A stretch of 38,096 bases of DNA, from the NCBI GenBank assembly GCA_028284885.1, contig JANQQW010000193.1:1-38096 (forward strand), given 5' to 3'. Made by a program: the position numbers and the translations under genes. Source of the DNA: Planctomycetaceae bacterium (GTDB taxonomy: Bacteria > Planctomycetota > Planctomycetia > Planctomycetales > Planctomycetaceae). Shown piece after piece: positions 7,312 through 16,341 of the stretch (positions are counted from its first letter, which is position 1; every line of letters begins with the position of its first letter). Below the pieces are notes generated by a model that was not told where the DNA came from, searched no databases, and saw only the letters and a list, made by a program, of their open reading frames with translations.

Positions 7312-8085
7312 ATGCCCGGCATCATCGACGGTCTCATCGTTCTCGTCTTCGGACTGGTCGCCTACCTCGTCGCGTCCGAGGGGATCTGGACGGCCGTCAT
7401 GATGACGATCGTGGTGATCCTCTCGGGGCTGGTCGCGTTCAACTTCTTCGAGCCGGCCGCCGAGCTGCTGCAGAACAACGGACTCGCCGGGTACGCGTTC
7501 CAGCTCGACTTCGTGATGCTCGTCGGGATCTTCGCCGCCTGCGTGGGACTGCTGCGGCTCGCGCTCTTCCAACTCTCCCCGGACGAGGTCGAGACGCCCG
7601 AGGCGTTCGGCGAGATGGGCCGGTGGGCGGTCGGCGGGCTGTGCGGCTGGATCACCACCTGCTTCCTGTTGGCCGCGCTGCACACGGCCCCCATGCCCCG
7701 CGAGTTCATCGGTTTCGCCCCGGAACGGAAGAACCTGCTGAACGTGATCGCCCCGGACCGGCAGTGGCTCGGCTTCGTCCAGTACTGCTCGAACGCCGGG
7801 TTCGGCAGACGGCAGACCGTCGTGATCGGCAGCGAGACGCGAATCGTCACCCGCACGTTCGACGGGCCGTACATCGCGGTCGCCGGCAGCGAGCAGGAGC
7901 AGTGGCCCTCGTTCCCCATCCGGTACGCCACCCGACGCGAGGCGTACGCCGGAGGCGGGGGCTCCGGCGGTGGCGGAGGTGCCTACGTTCCCTCGCAGCC
8001 CGCTGGTGGTGGGGGCGGCGGAGGCGAGGGGGGCGGCGGCAACCCGGCCCCGCCACCGACCGGCCCGACCGTCCCGGACTTCTAG
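7312..8085 (+). CDS. CvpA-like integral membrane protein with Gly-rich tail
   Basis: The 257-aa protein starts MPGIIDGLIVLVFG and has four hydrophobic stretches in the first ~130 residues (about 5-22, 25-45, 62-85, 108-125). This layout is like CvpA/colicin-V-production family proteins, whose biochemical role is poorly defined. After the last helix there is a soluble region with a repeated Arg/Thr pattern. The last 50 residues are a low-complexity Gly tail (GGGGSGGGGGAY, then GGGGGGEGGGGN) ending in a Pro-rich stretch. It lies 53 bp after the PilB-like ATPase on the same strand and is probably cotranscribed. Family assignment rests on topology and the N-terminus and is moderate. Confidence 0.68.
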   Translation: MPGIIDGLIVLVFGLVAYLVASEGIWTAVMMTIVVILSGLVAFNFFEPAAELLQNNGLAGYAFQLDFVMLVGIFAACVGLLRLALFQLSPDEVETPEAFGEMGRWAVGGLCGWITTCFLLAALHTAPMPREFIGFAPERKNLLNVIAPDRQWLGFVQYCSNAGFGRRQTVVIGSETRIVTRTFDGPYIAVAGSEQEQWPSFPIRYATRREAYAGGGGSGGGGGAYVPSQPAGGGGGGGEGGGGNPAPPPTGPTVPDF

Positions 8086-8202
8086 ACCGCATCTCACGAA
8101 CGTGTGGCGGTCGTTGATCGAGGGTTTCACGACCAAACGTCCTCCGAGTCGCTACACACAGCCCGGATCGGATCTAGCCCGTACGCCCCGCGAATCGCCC
8201 TC

Positions 8203-8634
8203 GTGACCGCACCGCCGACCCAGGACTCCGTGGACCTCGACGCCCGGCTCGCCCGGATGGAGCGACTCGTCCGTTGGCTCGACGACGAGATGAAGATCCC
8301 CGGGACGGAGCATCGTGTCGGCTGGGACGCCGTCATCGGTCTCGCCCCCGGCGTCGGCGACCTCGCGACGGCGGCACTCTCGGTCTACGTCGTCAACGAG
8401 GCCCGCGCGCTCGGGGCCTCGAAGGTCGTGATCGGGCAGATGCTGTGGAACGTCGCCCTCGACTCGCTCGTCGGCATCGTCCCCGTGCTGGGCGACCTCT
8501 TCGACACGACCTTCAAGGCGAACCGCCGCAACATGAACCTGCTGAAGGCCCACCTCGGCCGCGCGACCGAGAAGGAGACCGTCGTCGAGACGACGGCCCG
8601 GCGTCAGGAGGGCGGCTCCAGCCGCGACGGGTGA
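8203..8634 (+). CDS. DUF4112 domain protein
   Basis: The 143-aa protein matches the DUF4112 pattern: LVRWLDDEMKIPGTEHRVGWDAVIGLAPGVGD, then VGIVPVLGDLFDTTFKANRRN. These G-x-x-P-x-x-G-D loops flank two hydrophobic hairpins (about 48-62 and 82-100), and the protein is probably membrane associated. The function of the family is unknown. The GTG at 8203 was chosen over the open frame from 8104 because the extra N-terminal residues look non-protein-like and the family starts near here. The 3' end overlaps the convergent MFS gene by 31 bp. The charged C-terminus (EKETVVETTARRQEGG) lies in this overlap. Confidence 0.8.
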   Translation: MTAPPTQDSVDLDARLARMERLVRWLDDEMKIPGTEHRVGWDAVIGLAPGVGDLATAALSVYVVNEARALGASKVVIGQMLWNVALDSLVGIVPVLGDLFDTTFKANRRNMNLLKAHLGRATEKETVVETTARRQEGGSSRDG

Positions 8635-9908
8635 GTGGGGGCCCGGGCGCTGAAGACGAGCGCGGCCGCCCCGAGCGGGACCGCGAGGTACAGCAGCAGC
8701 GACGGGCTCCACGAGCCGAGGAAGTCGAGCGAGACCGCCATCGGCACCGGCCCGACCGCCGCGGCCAGCACCATCGCCGAGTACGCGAGCCCGCGGACGG
8801 CTCCCTGGTTCCGCCGCCCGTAGTAGTTCACCCAGACGACGCTGCCCGTGCTCTGCAGGACGCTGCCGTGCAGCCCGAGCAGCACCGCGTACAGCAGCGC
8901 GAGTTCCGGGAACGGCAGCACGAGTGCCAGGCCGACCCCGGCCGCGAGCAGCAGCATCGCCGCGGCCAGCAGGAACCGTGACTCGACCCGGTCCGTCGCC
9001 CAGCCGGCCGGGAGCGTGACCGTCATCGAGACGACTGCCTGCACGGAGATCAGCGTGAGCGCCCAGTCGTACGAGACGCCTCGCGAACCGAGGACGGCCG
9101 TCTGGTGGAACACGAGCCCCGTGCCGATCATGCCCGACGTGGCCGGCACGCACAGCAGCTTCCAGAAGGTCGGATCCCGGAGCGCCTCGGCGACCGACCA
9201 CGAGTCGGACGTGGGGACCTGACGTCGTGACGCGACGGCGTTCGGAGTCGGGTCGTCGTCCGGCTCGAATCCGTCCGGACGGAGCCCGACGTCCTCGGGG
9301 CGGTCGCGGAGGAAGATCGCCACCGGCAGCACGAGCACGACCAGTTCCAGGATTCCGAGCACCTGCCAGGCGGCCGGCCAGCCGTGGTTCGCGATGACGT
9401 ACCGGTTCAGGATCGGGAAGAAGACGACCGACAGGCTGCTGCCGAGCCCGGCGAGTGCCGTCGCCAGTCCGCGGCGGGCGTGGAACCACTCGCCGATCAA
9501 CCACGACCCGACGAGCGTGAGCGCCCCCTGCCCGAGAATCCGGACCGTGGGGAGGGCAAGGTACAGCGACCGGAGGTCGTCGACCCGGGACGTCACCAGG
9601 CAACCCGCCGCCAGCGCGACCGCGAGCGCCGGGAGCATCCGCCGCGCACCGTACTGGTCCAGCAGCCGGCCGACGAACGGCAGGCTCAGTCCGCTGAGGA
9701 TCGTGGCGACGGCGTAGGCGAGCGAGAACTCCCACTCCTTCACACCCAGCGACTCCCGCATGGGCGTCTTGAAGGCGGCGACCGAGTAGGACTGCCCCGG
9801 GGCCGACATGAAGAACGCCGCGGCCGCGAACCCGATCATCCACCAACCGAGGAACGTCCTGCGGCGGGCACGCGGCGCGGGCTCGGTCGGCGGCGAAGGG
9901 GCGGACAA
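8604..9908 (-). CDS. MFS permease
   Basis: This major facilitator superfamily protein has about 12 hydrophobic helices and the typical inter-helix basic motif (FVGRLLDQYGARRM) between helices 2 and 3. The order resembles oxalate/formate-type or monocarboxylate MFS members, but the substrate cannot be read from sequence. A central loop (RDRPEDVGLRPDGFEPDDD) separates the two halves. The frame is open to 10301, but that would overlap the divergent gene at 10056. The first plausible start before the helix RRRTFLGWWMIG is TTG at 9908 (434 aa); the ATG at 9839 would cut into helix 1. The start is uncertain. The 3' end overlaps the DUF4112 gene. Confidence 0.82.
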   Translation of the reverse strand: MSAPSPPTEPAPRARRRTFLGWWMIGFAAAAFFMSAPGQSYSVAAFKTPMRESLGVKEWEFSLAYAVATILSGLSLPFVGRLLDQYGARRMLPALAVALAAGCLVTSRVDDLRSLYLALPTVRILGQGALTLVGSWLIGEWFHARRGLATALAGLGSSLSVVFFPILNRYVIANHGWPAAWQVLGILELVVLVLPVAIFLRDRPEDVGLRPDGFEPDDDPTPNAVASRRQVPTSDSWSVAEALRDPTFWKLLCVPATSGMIGTGLVFHQTAVLGSRGVSYDWALTLISVQAVVSMTVTLPAGWATDRVESRFLLAAAMLLLAAGVGLALVLPFPELALLYAVLLGLHGSVLQSTGSVVWVNYYGRRNQGAVRGLAYSAMVLAAAVGPVPMAVSLDFLGSWSPSLLLYLAVPLGAAALVFSARAPTHPSRLEPPS

Positions 9909-10007
9909 CGGGGGGCACTCGGTGCGAGAGGCGGGCGGACGAATGTTCGGAACCCCGCCCCGGCCGTGCAAGTCCAGCCCGGGCCGCCCTCGACGAATGG
10001 GACCCGC

Positions 10008-10013
10008 TAGAAT
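10008..10013 (+). promoter_or_regulatory. candidate -10 box for the fatty-acid-hydroxylase-like gene
   Basis: TAGAAT in the context CGCTAGAATCCC is 42 bp upstream of the GTG at 10056. It matches the TAGRNT-type boxes found before other genes here, but no convincing -35 box is seen 16-18 bp upstream. Confidence 0.35.
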
Positions 10014-10055
10014 CCCGAGGACACATGAACCGGGTTCTGGAGCAGGGAGGCGCGG

Positions 10056-10835
10056 GTGCACTGGCTGGTCGAGTGGCTCCGGGACGCACTGTTGTGGCAG
10101 CTCGTGCCGGTCGTGGTCGTCGAGAACGTCGTCCTGCACGTCGTGGCGATCGGGCTGGGCGAGGTGGCGTCGCGGCGGTTCGCGCACCGGCGAGTGTCGG
10201 AGCCGGCCCCGCCGACCACTCGGCTGGAACTGACGATCGTCTGCGCGACGCTGCTGATGAACTCCGTGACGACGCTCGCCGCCGTCCTCCTGTGGCGACA
10301 CGGGATCGTTCGTGTCCGCTGGGACCCGACCGCGTGGGCCGTGGTGGACACGTTCCTACTGTTGCTCGTCATGGACGGGGCGATGTACGCGCTCCACCGG
10401 GTCGCCCACCTCCCGTGGGTCTACCCGTGGCTGCACCAGCCGCACCACGAGTACGACAAGCCCCGCCCGCTGACGCTTCTGATCCTGAACCCGCTGGAGA
10501 ACCTCGCGTTCGGCCTGCTGATCCTGGTCGTGCTGGCGGCCTACCCGTTCCACGTGGTCGCCGTCGGGGTCTTCTTCGTGTTCAACATCGTCTCGGGCAT
10601 CGTCGGGCACCTCGGGGTGGAGCCGCTGCCCGACTGGTGGGTGCGGACGCCGGTCGTGATGAACGTCACCGGCGGTTCGTTCCACGCCCGCCACCACCAG
10701 GACGTGACGGCGAACTTCGGCTTCTACACGATCATCTGGGACCGCGTCTTCGGCACGTTGCGAAAGGACTACGCGTCCCGTTTCGGCCGACTGCCGGAGG
10801 AGTCCACGGCTCCACGAGACTCGAGGCCCGAGTAG
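10056..10835 (+). CDS. sterol desaturase / fatty acid hydroxylase superfamily protein
   Basis: These are membrane di-iron oxygenases acting on lipid or sterol chains. The 259-aa protein shows the family's histidine clusters: HRVAH (114-118), HQPHH (127-131), a lone His at 185 and HARHH (210-214). Hydrophobic helices occur before and between them. The end (FGFYTIIWDRVFGT) is also typical. The start is a GTG at 10056 with a strong AGGGAGG ribosome site 6 bp upstream. The gene is divergent from the MFS permease and converges with the SLC13 gene, 22 bp from its end. The substrate is unknown; planctomycetes make sterols, hopanoids and carotenoid-like lipids, so several are possible. Confidence 0.87.
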   Translation: MHWLVEWLRDALLWQLVPVVVVENVVLHVVAIGLGEVASRRFAHRRVSEPAPPTTRLELTIVCATLLMNSVTTLAAVLLWRHGIVRVRWDPTAWAVVDTFLLLLVMDGAMYALHRVAHLPWVYPWLHQPHHEYDKPRPLTLLILNPLENLAFGLLILVVLAAYPFHVVAVGVFFVFNIVSGIVGHLGVEPLPDWWVRTPVVMNVTGGSFHARHHQDVTANFGFYTIIWDRVFGTLRKDYASRFGRLPEESTAPRDSRPE

Positions 10836-10857
10836 AGGTCCGCCCCCAGAATGGTCG

Positions 10858-12624
10858 TCACTGGAACGGCCAGACCAACGGGATGACGACGAGCGAGACG
10901 GCCATCACGAGCAGGCTGAGCGGGGCGCCGAAGCGGGCGTAGTCGCTGAAGCGGTACCCGCCGGGGCCGTACACCATCAGGTTCGTCTGGTAGCCGATCG
11001 GCGTGGCGAAGCTGGCGGCGGAGGCCACGATGACGGCGATCGCGAACGGCATGGGCGAGACGCCGAGCTCGCCGGCCGTGGCGATCGCGAACGGGAAGAA
11101 GAGCACGGCGGCCGCCTTCGCCGTGATCAGGTTCGTGAAGACCATCGTCACCAGGTAGACGACCGCGAGCGCGACGCTGCGGTTGTCGCCGGCGACGTCG
11201 AGCAGCCCGCCGGCGAGAACGTCCGCGGCCCCGCTGGTCTCCATCGCCTTGCCGATGCCGAGCCCGGCCCCCATCGCGAGCAGCACGCTCCAGTCGATGC
11301 TCCGGCGGGCCTCCGTGCCGCGACAGCACCGCGTGAGGACCATCGCGGCGGCGGCGACGAGTGCGGCCTTCACCATCGTCAGCAGCTCGAGCGCCACGAC
11401 GACGACGAGGGCCGCGAGGATCAGCCGGGCGATCCACGCCTTCTCGTGCCGCGGCGGGCTGGAGTCGTCGACCAGGCCGACGAGGTAGAAGTCCCGCGAG
11501 TTCCGCTGCAGCTCGACGAACGACGGGTGCGCCTCGAGCAGCAGCGTGTCGCCGGGGAGCATCTCGATGTCGCCCACCTTTCCCCGCAGCTGCTGCCCGT
11601 TCCGCGAGACGGCGATGACGGCCGCGTTGTACCGCGTGCGGAACTTCGCGTCGCGAATCGTCTGGCCGACGTACGGCCACGTGTTCGAGACGACCGCCTC
11701 CACGAGGCACCGCTCCGCCCGCGGGGCGTCCAGCTTGAAGAGCTGGTCCGTCGCCGGGACGAGGCCGGGGATTTTCTGGACGTCCTTCACCGACTCGACG
11801 ACGCCGACGAACACGAGCCGGTCGTTCGCCTCGACCCGCTCGCCCGACGACACGGCCGCCAGCACGTGCCCGTCGCGGTCGATCTCGACGAGGTACATGC
11901 CCGGCAGGTTCCGCAGCCCGGCCTCCTGGATCGTCTTGCCGACGAGCGGGCTCTTGGGATCGACGAGCATCTCGACCGAGTACTCGCGCGGGTCGTCGAA
12001 CTGCGTCATCGGCGGGCGGCGTTCCGGCAGCAGCGACGAGCCGAAGGCGAGGACGTAGGCGAGCCCGACGAGCGTCGCCGGGACGCCGACCCAGGCGATG
12101 TCGAACATGCCGAGCCCCTTGCCGGTCGCCTCCTCCAGGAGCCCGTTGACGACGAGCGTGGTCCTGGTGCCGATGAGCGTGCACAGCCCGCCGAGGATGG
12201 CCGCGAACGACAGCGGCATGAGCAGCCGGGAGACGGAGAGTTCGAGTTTCCGGGCCCAGTCGGTGAGGACCGGAATGACCATCGCCACGACCGGCGTGTT
12301 GTTCATGAAGGCGCTCATCACGGCGGTCGGCAGGACGATCCGCGTCTGGGCGGACCGCAGCGAGCCGGGCGTGCCCAGCAGCCGCTGACCGGCGAAGGCG
12401 ACGCCGCCGGTCTGCCGAAGCCCTTCGGCGACGACGTACAGCACGCCGACCGCGACGAGCCCCTCGTTCGTGAACCCCTCGAAGGCCTCCCGCGGGGAGA
12501 CGACCCCCGAGACGATCAGCAGGGCCAGGCCCCCGGCGAGGGGGAGGTCCGGCGCCGTCCGCACCGTGGCCAGTGCCACGACGACGGCCGCCACCGTTCC
12601 GAGCGTGAGGGCGATCTCGAACAT
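10858..12624 (-). CDS. SLC13-family permease with two RCK_C (TrkA-C) domains
   Basis: The 588-aa membrane protein has the divalent-anion:Na+ symporter fold in two halves (helices in about 1-185 and 400-588). Signatures are SAFMNNTPVVAMVIP near residue 110-125 and ATPIGYQTNLMVYGPGGYRFSD near the end. Between the halves are two soluble RCK_C-like modules: about 200-285 (VDPKSPLVGKTIQEAGLR) and 300-375 (SNTWPYVGQTIRDAKFR). SLC13 members with this insert are often annotated as sulfate or dicarboxylate permeases; the actual substrate is unproven. The ATG at 12624 is very close to its predicted promoter. The MscK-like gene lies 90 bp upstream on the same strand. Confidence 0.9.
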   Translation of the reverse strand: MFEIALTLGTVAAVVVALATVRTAPDLPLAGGLALLIVSGVVSPREAFEGFTNEGLVAVGVLYVVAEGLRQTGGVAFAGQRLLGTPGSLRSAQTRIVLPTAVMSAFMNNTPVVAMVIPVLTDWARKLELSVSRLLMPLSFAAILGGLCTLIGTRTTLVVNGLLEEATGKGLGMFDIAWVGVPATLVGLAYVLAFGSSLLPERRPPMTQFDDPREYSVEMLVDPKSPLVGKTIQEAGLRNLPGMYLVEIDRDGHVLAAVSSGERVEANDRLVFVGVVESVKDVQKIPGLVPATDQLFKLDAPRAERCLVEAVVSNTWPYVGQTIRDAKFRTRYNAAVIAVSRNGQQLRGKVGDIEMLPGDTLLLEAHPSFVELQRNSRDFYLVGLVDDSSPPRHEKAWIARLILAALVVVVALELLTMVKAALVAAAAMVLTRCCRGTEARRSIDWSVLLAMGAGLGIGKAMETSGAADVLAGGLLDVAGDNRSVALAVVYLVTMVFTNLITAKAAAVLFFPFAIATAGELGVSPMPFAIAVIVASAASFATPIGYQTNLMVYGPGGYRFSDYARFGAPLSLLVMAVSLVVIPLVWPFQ

Positions 12625-12630
12625 CGCTGG

Positions 12631-12659
12631 ACGATACCGCAGGTCCGACGGCCGGGTAA
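12631..12659 (-). promoter_or_regulatory. predicted SLC13 gene promoter, near-leaderless
   Basis: On the minus strand TTACCC (12659-12654) and TATCGT (12636-12631) are 17 bp apart. The -10 box ends 6 bp before the ATG at 12624, so transcription would begin at or almost at the start codon. This is moderate evidence from consensus only. Confidence 0.4.
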
Positions 12660-12714
12660 GCGTGGCCGACGCCGATCCCGGCCCCCGGACGGGTCACGCG
12701 TGACGCGGGCTGGT

Positions 12715-15700
12715 TCAGTCGTCGGCGTCGGCCTCGAGCCCCGAGCCTGCGTGGCTTGACGTACCCGTACGAACCGCCGAACCGTTGCCGTTTCCGTTCG
12801 AGGACCCGTGGTCGGCCGCCGCGGCCGGCGTGTCGGAGCGGCCGAGGATCGCGTCGACCCCGGAGACGGTCCGCACGTGGATGTCCCGCTGCGGGAAGGC
12901 GATCTCGATGCCGGCCTGGTTGAACCGGTTGTGGATCGTCGTGTGCAGCCGGTGGATGCACTCGAGACGGTTGTCGAGGACGGGCAGGAAGCAGCGGACG
13001 ACGAAGTTGAGCGTGCTGTCGCCGAAGCCCTCGAACGTGACGAGCGGAACGGGGTCGTTCAGCACGTCCGCGTCCTCCTCGAGGATCTGGAACAGCAGCT
13101 TGCGGGCGGCGTCGGTGTCGGAGCCGTAGGCCACGCCGACGTTGATCACGACGCGGTTGACCGTGTCGGTCAGCGTCCAGTTGAGCAGCCGGCCGGTGAC
13201 GAGCTCCTTGTTGGGGACGATGTACTCCTTGCGGTCCCAGTCGCGGATGGTGGTCGCGCGGATCTGGATCTTGGTGGCGACGCCGGTCGTCTCGCCGACG
13301 GTGACGATGTCCCCCACGCGGATCGGCCGTTCGAACAGCAGGATGAGTCCGCAGACGAAGTTGGCGAACAGCTCCTGCAAGCCGAAGCCGAGGCCGATGG
13401 AGAGGGCGGCGACGAGCCACTGGACCTTGTCCCAGCCGACGCCGACCATGCCGAGCGCGACGGCGATGCCGAGTACGGTGATCACGTAGCGGGCACTCGC
13501 CGCGGCCGCGTAGCGTCCCCCGGAGTCCATCGGCAGGTACTGCAGCACGAGCACCTCCAGCAGCCCGGGCACGTTCTTCGCCAGGTTGAAGGTCACCCAG
13601 ACGGCGATGACGGCGAGCAGGGCGTCGGCCACGGTGATCGGCCGCAGCTCCGTGACGGTCTCGTAGGACTCGCCTTCGTCCGTGACCAGGGTCCGGGTCG
13701 TCTCGACGGTGACGTTGCCGAGCGACTTGTCCAGCACGCCGAAGCGGGGGATCTCGGGGTACCAGATGAACCAGAAGCCGACGAGGATGACGAGCGAGAC
13801 GCACGTCTTCACGAGGGCGCGGCTGTGCTGGTTGACCATCGCCAGGTCGATCTCGGGTTCCTTCGGGGCGTTGAGCGTGGAGTTGACCGTCTGGCTGCCG
13901 ACGGGGGCGGCCGGGGCCTCCTCCTCCTTCCGCTTGCGGATCTGCTCGATGGCGAGACGGGCTCGGCTGTAGTACAGCCAGCGAACGAGCATGCCCTGCC
14001 CGACCGCGACGCCGAGCACCAGGAAGATCGTGTCGATCACGTTCTCGCAGAGCCGCCAGGTCGTGTACTGGTAGCCGGCGACCGTCAGCACGGCGAGCAG
14101 CAGCGGCGTGCCGGCGGCGGCGAGATCGACGAGCTTCGCCTGCCAGTTCGTCCGCGTGGCGGCCGTGTCCGCCCGGGAGATCGGCCGGAAGACGAGGTGG
14201 GCGAAGGCGGCCACGAGCAGCAGTTCCACGACGAGTGCGATCCGCCCCAGCGTGGACCACCGTTCGACGTTGCCGTCCCAGTGGACGAGGCCGACGACGA
14301 ACATCGACGGCAGGCCGAGGATCGTCAGCCAGCGAAGGTGCGTCCGGGCGCGGAGGGCCCGCTCGCGTTTCCAGTGGAAGTGGGCGTTCGCGAGGCCGTG
14401 CGACCGGAACAGCTGGCGGACGAACTCGAGCGTGACGAACACGATGCTGGTCGTCAGCAGGCCCACGCCGACGGCCCGCGAGAACCGCGCGGACTCCACC
14501 GACGACCACAGCGTCCACCCGACGAACCCGGTCAGCAGCGGCCAGACGACGCAGACGGCGATCGTGCAGAGCAGCGCCTCGACGGTCAGCATGTACGAGG
14601 CGGTGTAGCTTCGTCCGGCGAGTTCGCCGACCGTGTTCAGCCGTCGCCGCAGTCGCTCCCGCAGCACGGTCAGCACGACGACCAACAGGAGGACGACGGG
14701 GGAGAGGATCGGCCGCGCGTACATCGCCTCGCCGAGGTCGAGCAGCACTCGTTCCCACTTGGCCCGGTCGACGAGCCAGAGCACGCCGTCCCGCGTCCGC
14801 ACGAGGTCGGAGAACGAGAGCGCGTCGGAGCTGCGGACCCAGCGGGAGTGCTCGTCGAGGAACTCCGCGTACTCCCCGGTCACCTTGATCAGCTCGAGCT
14901 GCGCGATGTTCAGCTGGTTCAGGGCCTCCAGGTAGTCCTGGTGGTAGTCGTAGATCTTCTGCAGGTTGTCCTTCCGCTCGCGGAACCGCTCGAGGACGTA
15001 GGACTCGATCTCCGCGGTCGACCGTGCCTCGGGGTCGACGCCGAGCGACTCGGTGAACGCCTTCGTCGCGGCGTCGAGGTCCTTCAGCGGTCGGAGCTGC
15101 TGCTCGACCGCGTCCTTCTGTTTGCGGATGACGGCGCGTTCGGCGTTCCGACGGCGGATCTCGTGTCGCAGGTCGCCCACGTGCGGCAGCTCGAGCCGGG
15201 CCCGCACGAGGTCCTGCCCGAGCGCCGTCTCCACGTCGGGGATCTCGAGCTTCTCCTCGAGCCCCTCCTGCGCCTCCGCGACGGCGGCCTGCTCTTCGGC
15301 GGCGGCCTTCCGCGCCTCCTTCGTCCGTTCGATCAACGGCGTCAGCTGCTGGTCGGCCTCCTGGAACCGCTCGGCGATCACCGAGTTCTCCTCGGCGAGC
15401 GTCTTCAGCTCGTCGTACCCGAGCTCGAGCGCCCGGCGACGGGCCCGCTCCGCCTCGCGGACCGCCTCGGCGGCCTCGGCGGTCTTCTTCTCCTTGAGCG
15501 CCTCCTCGTAGTGGGAGACCCGCTTCTTCAGTCGGGCCACCCGCAGCGGTGCGACCTCCTTCTCGAGGCTGAACAGCTCGACGGTCGTCGCGTAGTAGGC
15601 CTTCCGGACCTCGATCAGCTTCAGCTGCGCCTCGACCCACTGCCGCCGCGCGCGGCGGCGCGCCTTGAAGGCCGCGACGACCTCGGGCGGGTCGCTCGGC

Positions 15701-16287
15701 TCCGCCTTCAGGTCCGTCTCGATCTGCTTGAGCTCGGTCCGCAGGTCGTTCACGTCCTTCTCGACGGAGACCTGGAACTCGCCCTTCTTCGCCTCGGCGG
15801 TCGCGAGATCCTGCTGGACCTTCTCGGCGTCCTTGAGCTGCTGCTTCAGCTCGCCGAGCGCCTGCTCGATCTCGACGCTGGTCCCCGTGACGGGCTCGGG
15901 CTCGTAGGGCTGCTCGTAGCTCGCCTTCTCCGTCTTCAGGAACTCGACGCGTGCGGGCGCCTTGGTGCGGCTCTCCTCCGCCGCCTGGGCGGCCTGCGTT
16001 ACCTTGTCCGCCTCGCCCACGAACTCCTTCGCCTTGTCGAGGTGCTCGACCGCCTTCTGACGCTCCGCGTCGCCCAGGGTCGCGCCGGCCACGCGTTCCT
16101 GGAGGGCGGTGACCGTCTCGAGCGTGACCGTGGTCCCCGGCGTCGGCGTCTCCGGGGCAATGGTCGCCGGAGAGACCTCCTGGGCGACCGCCGTCAGCGG
16201 CACGGTGGCGAGGACGAGTCCCAGAAGAGACGACGGTCGGAACGCGAGCCGTCGGGACGGCACGCGGCAGCTGGCGGGGGCGATCAC
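12715..16287 (-). CDS. MscK/KefA-like large mechanosensitive channel
   Basis: The 1190-aa protein begins with a signal peptide (about 1-36, ending AVAQ). A highly charged coiled-coil periplasmic region follows (about 50-510: repeated Glu/Lys/Ala heptads such as EEALKEKKTAEAAEAVREAE). About eleven hydrophobic helices then run from about residue 524 to 960. The MscS pore-lining and beta domains are at about 960-1130, with the signature IGLGFGLQELFANFVCGL then FERPIRVGD. A disordered Ser/Gly/Asn tail ends it. This is the MscK architecture, gating solute efflux under hypo-osmotic stress, and in E. coli MscK depends on K+. The start is a GTG at 16287 with GGGAG upstream. Its promoter lies in the end of the upstream gene. 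The SLC13 permease follows. Confidence 0.92.
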   Translation of the reverse strand: MIAPASCRVPSRRLAFRPSSLLGLVLATVPLTAVAQEVSPATIAPETPTPGTTVTLETVTALQERVAGATLGDAERQKAVEHLDKAKEFVGEADKVTQAAQAAEESRTKAPARVEFLKTEKASYEQPYEPEPVTGTSVEIEQALGELKQQLKDAEKVQQDLATAEAKKGEFQVSVEKDVNDLRTELKQIETDLKAEPSDPPEVVAAFKARRRARRQWVEAQLKLIEVRKAYYATTVELFSLEKEVAPLRVARLKKRVSHYEEALKEKKTAEAAEAVREAERARRRALELGYDELKTLAEENSVIAERFQEADQQLTPLIERTKEARKAAAEEQAAVAEAQEGLEEKLEIPDVETALGQDLVRARLELPHVGDLRHEIRRRNAERAVIRKQKDAVEQQLRPLKDLDAATKAFTESLGVDPEARSTAEIESYVLERFRERKDNLQKIYDYHQDYLEALNQLNIAQLELIKVTGEYAEFLDEHSRWVRSSDALSFSDLVRTRDGVLWLVDRAKWERVLLDLGEAMYARPILSPVVLLLVVVLTVLRERLRRRLNTVGELAGRSYTASYMLTVEALLCTIAVCVVWPLLTGFVGWTLWSSVESARFSRAVGVGLLTTSIVFVTLEFVRQLFRSHGLANAHFHWKRERALRARTHLRWLTILGLPSMFVVGLVHWDGNVERWSTLGRIALVVELLLVAAFAHLVFRPISRADTAATRTNWQAKLVDLAAAGTPLLLAVLTVAGYQYTTWRLCENVIDTIFLVLGVAVGQGMLVRWLYYSRARLAIEQIRKRKEEEAPAAPVGSQTVNSTLNAPKEPEIDLAMVNQHSRALVKTCVSLVILVGFWFIWYPEIPRFGVLDKSLGNVTVETTRTLVTDEGESYETVTELRPITVADALLAVIAVWVTFNLAKNVPGLLEVLVLQYLPMDSGGRYAAAASARYVITVLGIAVALGMVGVGWDKVQWLVAALSIGLGFGLQELFANFVCGLILLFERPIRVGDIVTVGETTGVATKIQIRATTIRDWDRKEYIVPNKELVTGRLLNWTLTDTVNRVVINVGVAYGSDTDAARKLLFQILEEDADVLNDPVPLVTFEGFGDSTLNFVVRCFLPVLDNRLECIHRLHTTIHNRFNQAGIEIAFPQRDIHVRTVSGVDAILGRSDTPAAAADHGSSNGNGNGSAVRTGTSSHAGSGLEADADD

Positions 16288-16341
16288 GGGAGACTCCCGG
16301 TTCGAGACGCCGCCCTGCGAGGACTCGGGGCGGCCTCCGGG

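Noticed and set aside
7952-8060. Possible tandem repeat in GGC/GGT-rich sequence
   Set aside because: It encodes the Gly-rich tail of the CvpA-like protein with irregular codons. It is low-complexity coding sequence, not a separate repeat.
9909-10301. N-terminal extension of the MFS permease
   Set aside because: It overlaps the divergent fatty-acid-hydroxylase-like gene and consists of His/Arg/Gln-rich residues with no helix. Homologous helix 1 starts after 9908.
12808-13000. K+ sensing or RCK domain fused to the MscK-like channel C-terminus
   Set aside because: The tail after the MscS domain is Ser/Gly/Asn-rich and short, without a Rossmann motif. The RCK_C-like modules are only in the neighbouring SLC13 gene.
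14800-16100. Possible DNA tandem repeat over the coiled-coil region
   Set aside because: Similar words (CTCGAG, GCCTCC) come from repeated Glu/Ala/Lys heptads in the coiled coil of the MscK-like protein. There is no exact periodic repeat at the DNA level.
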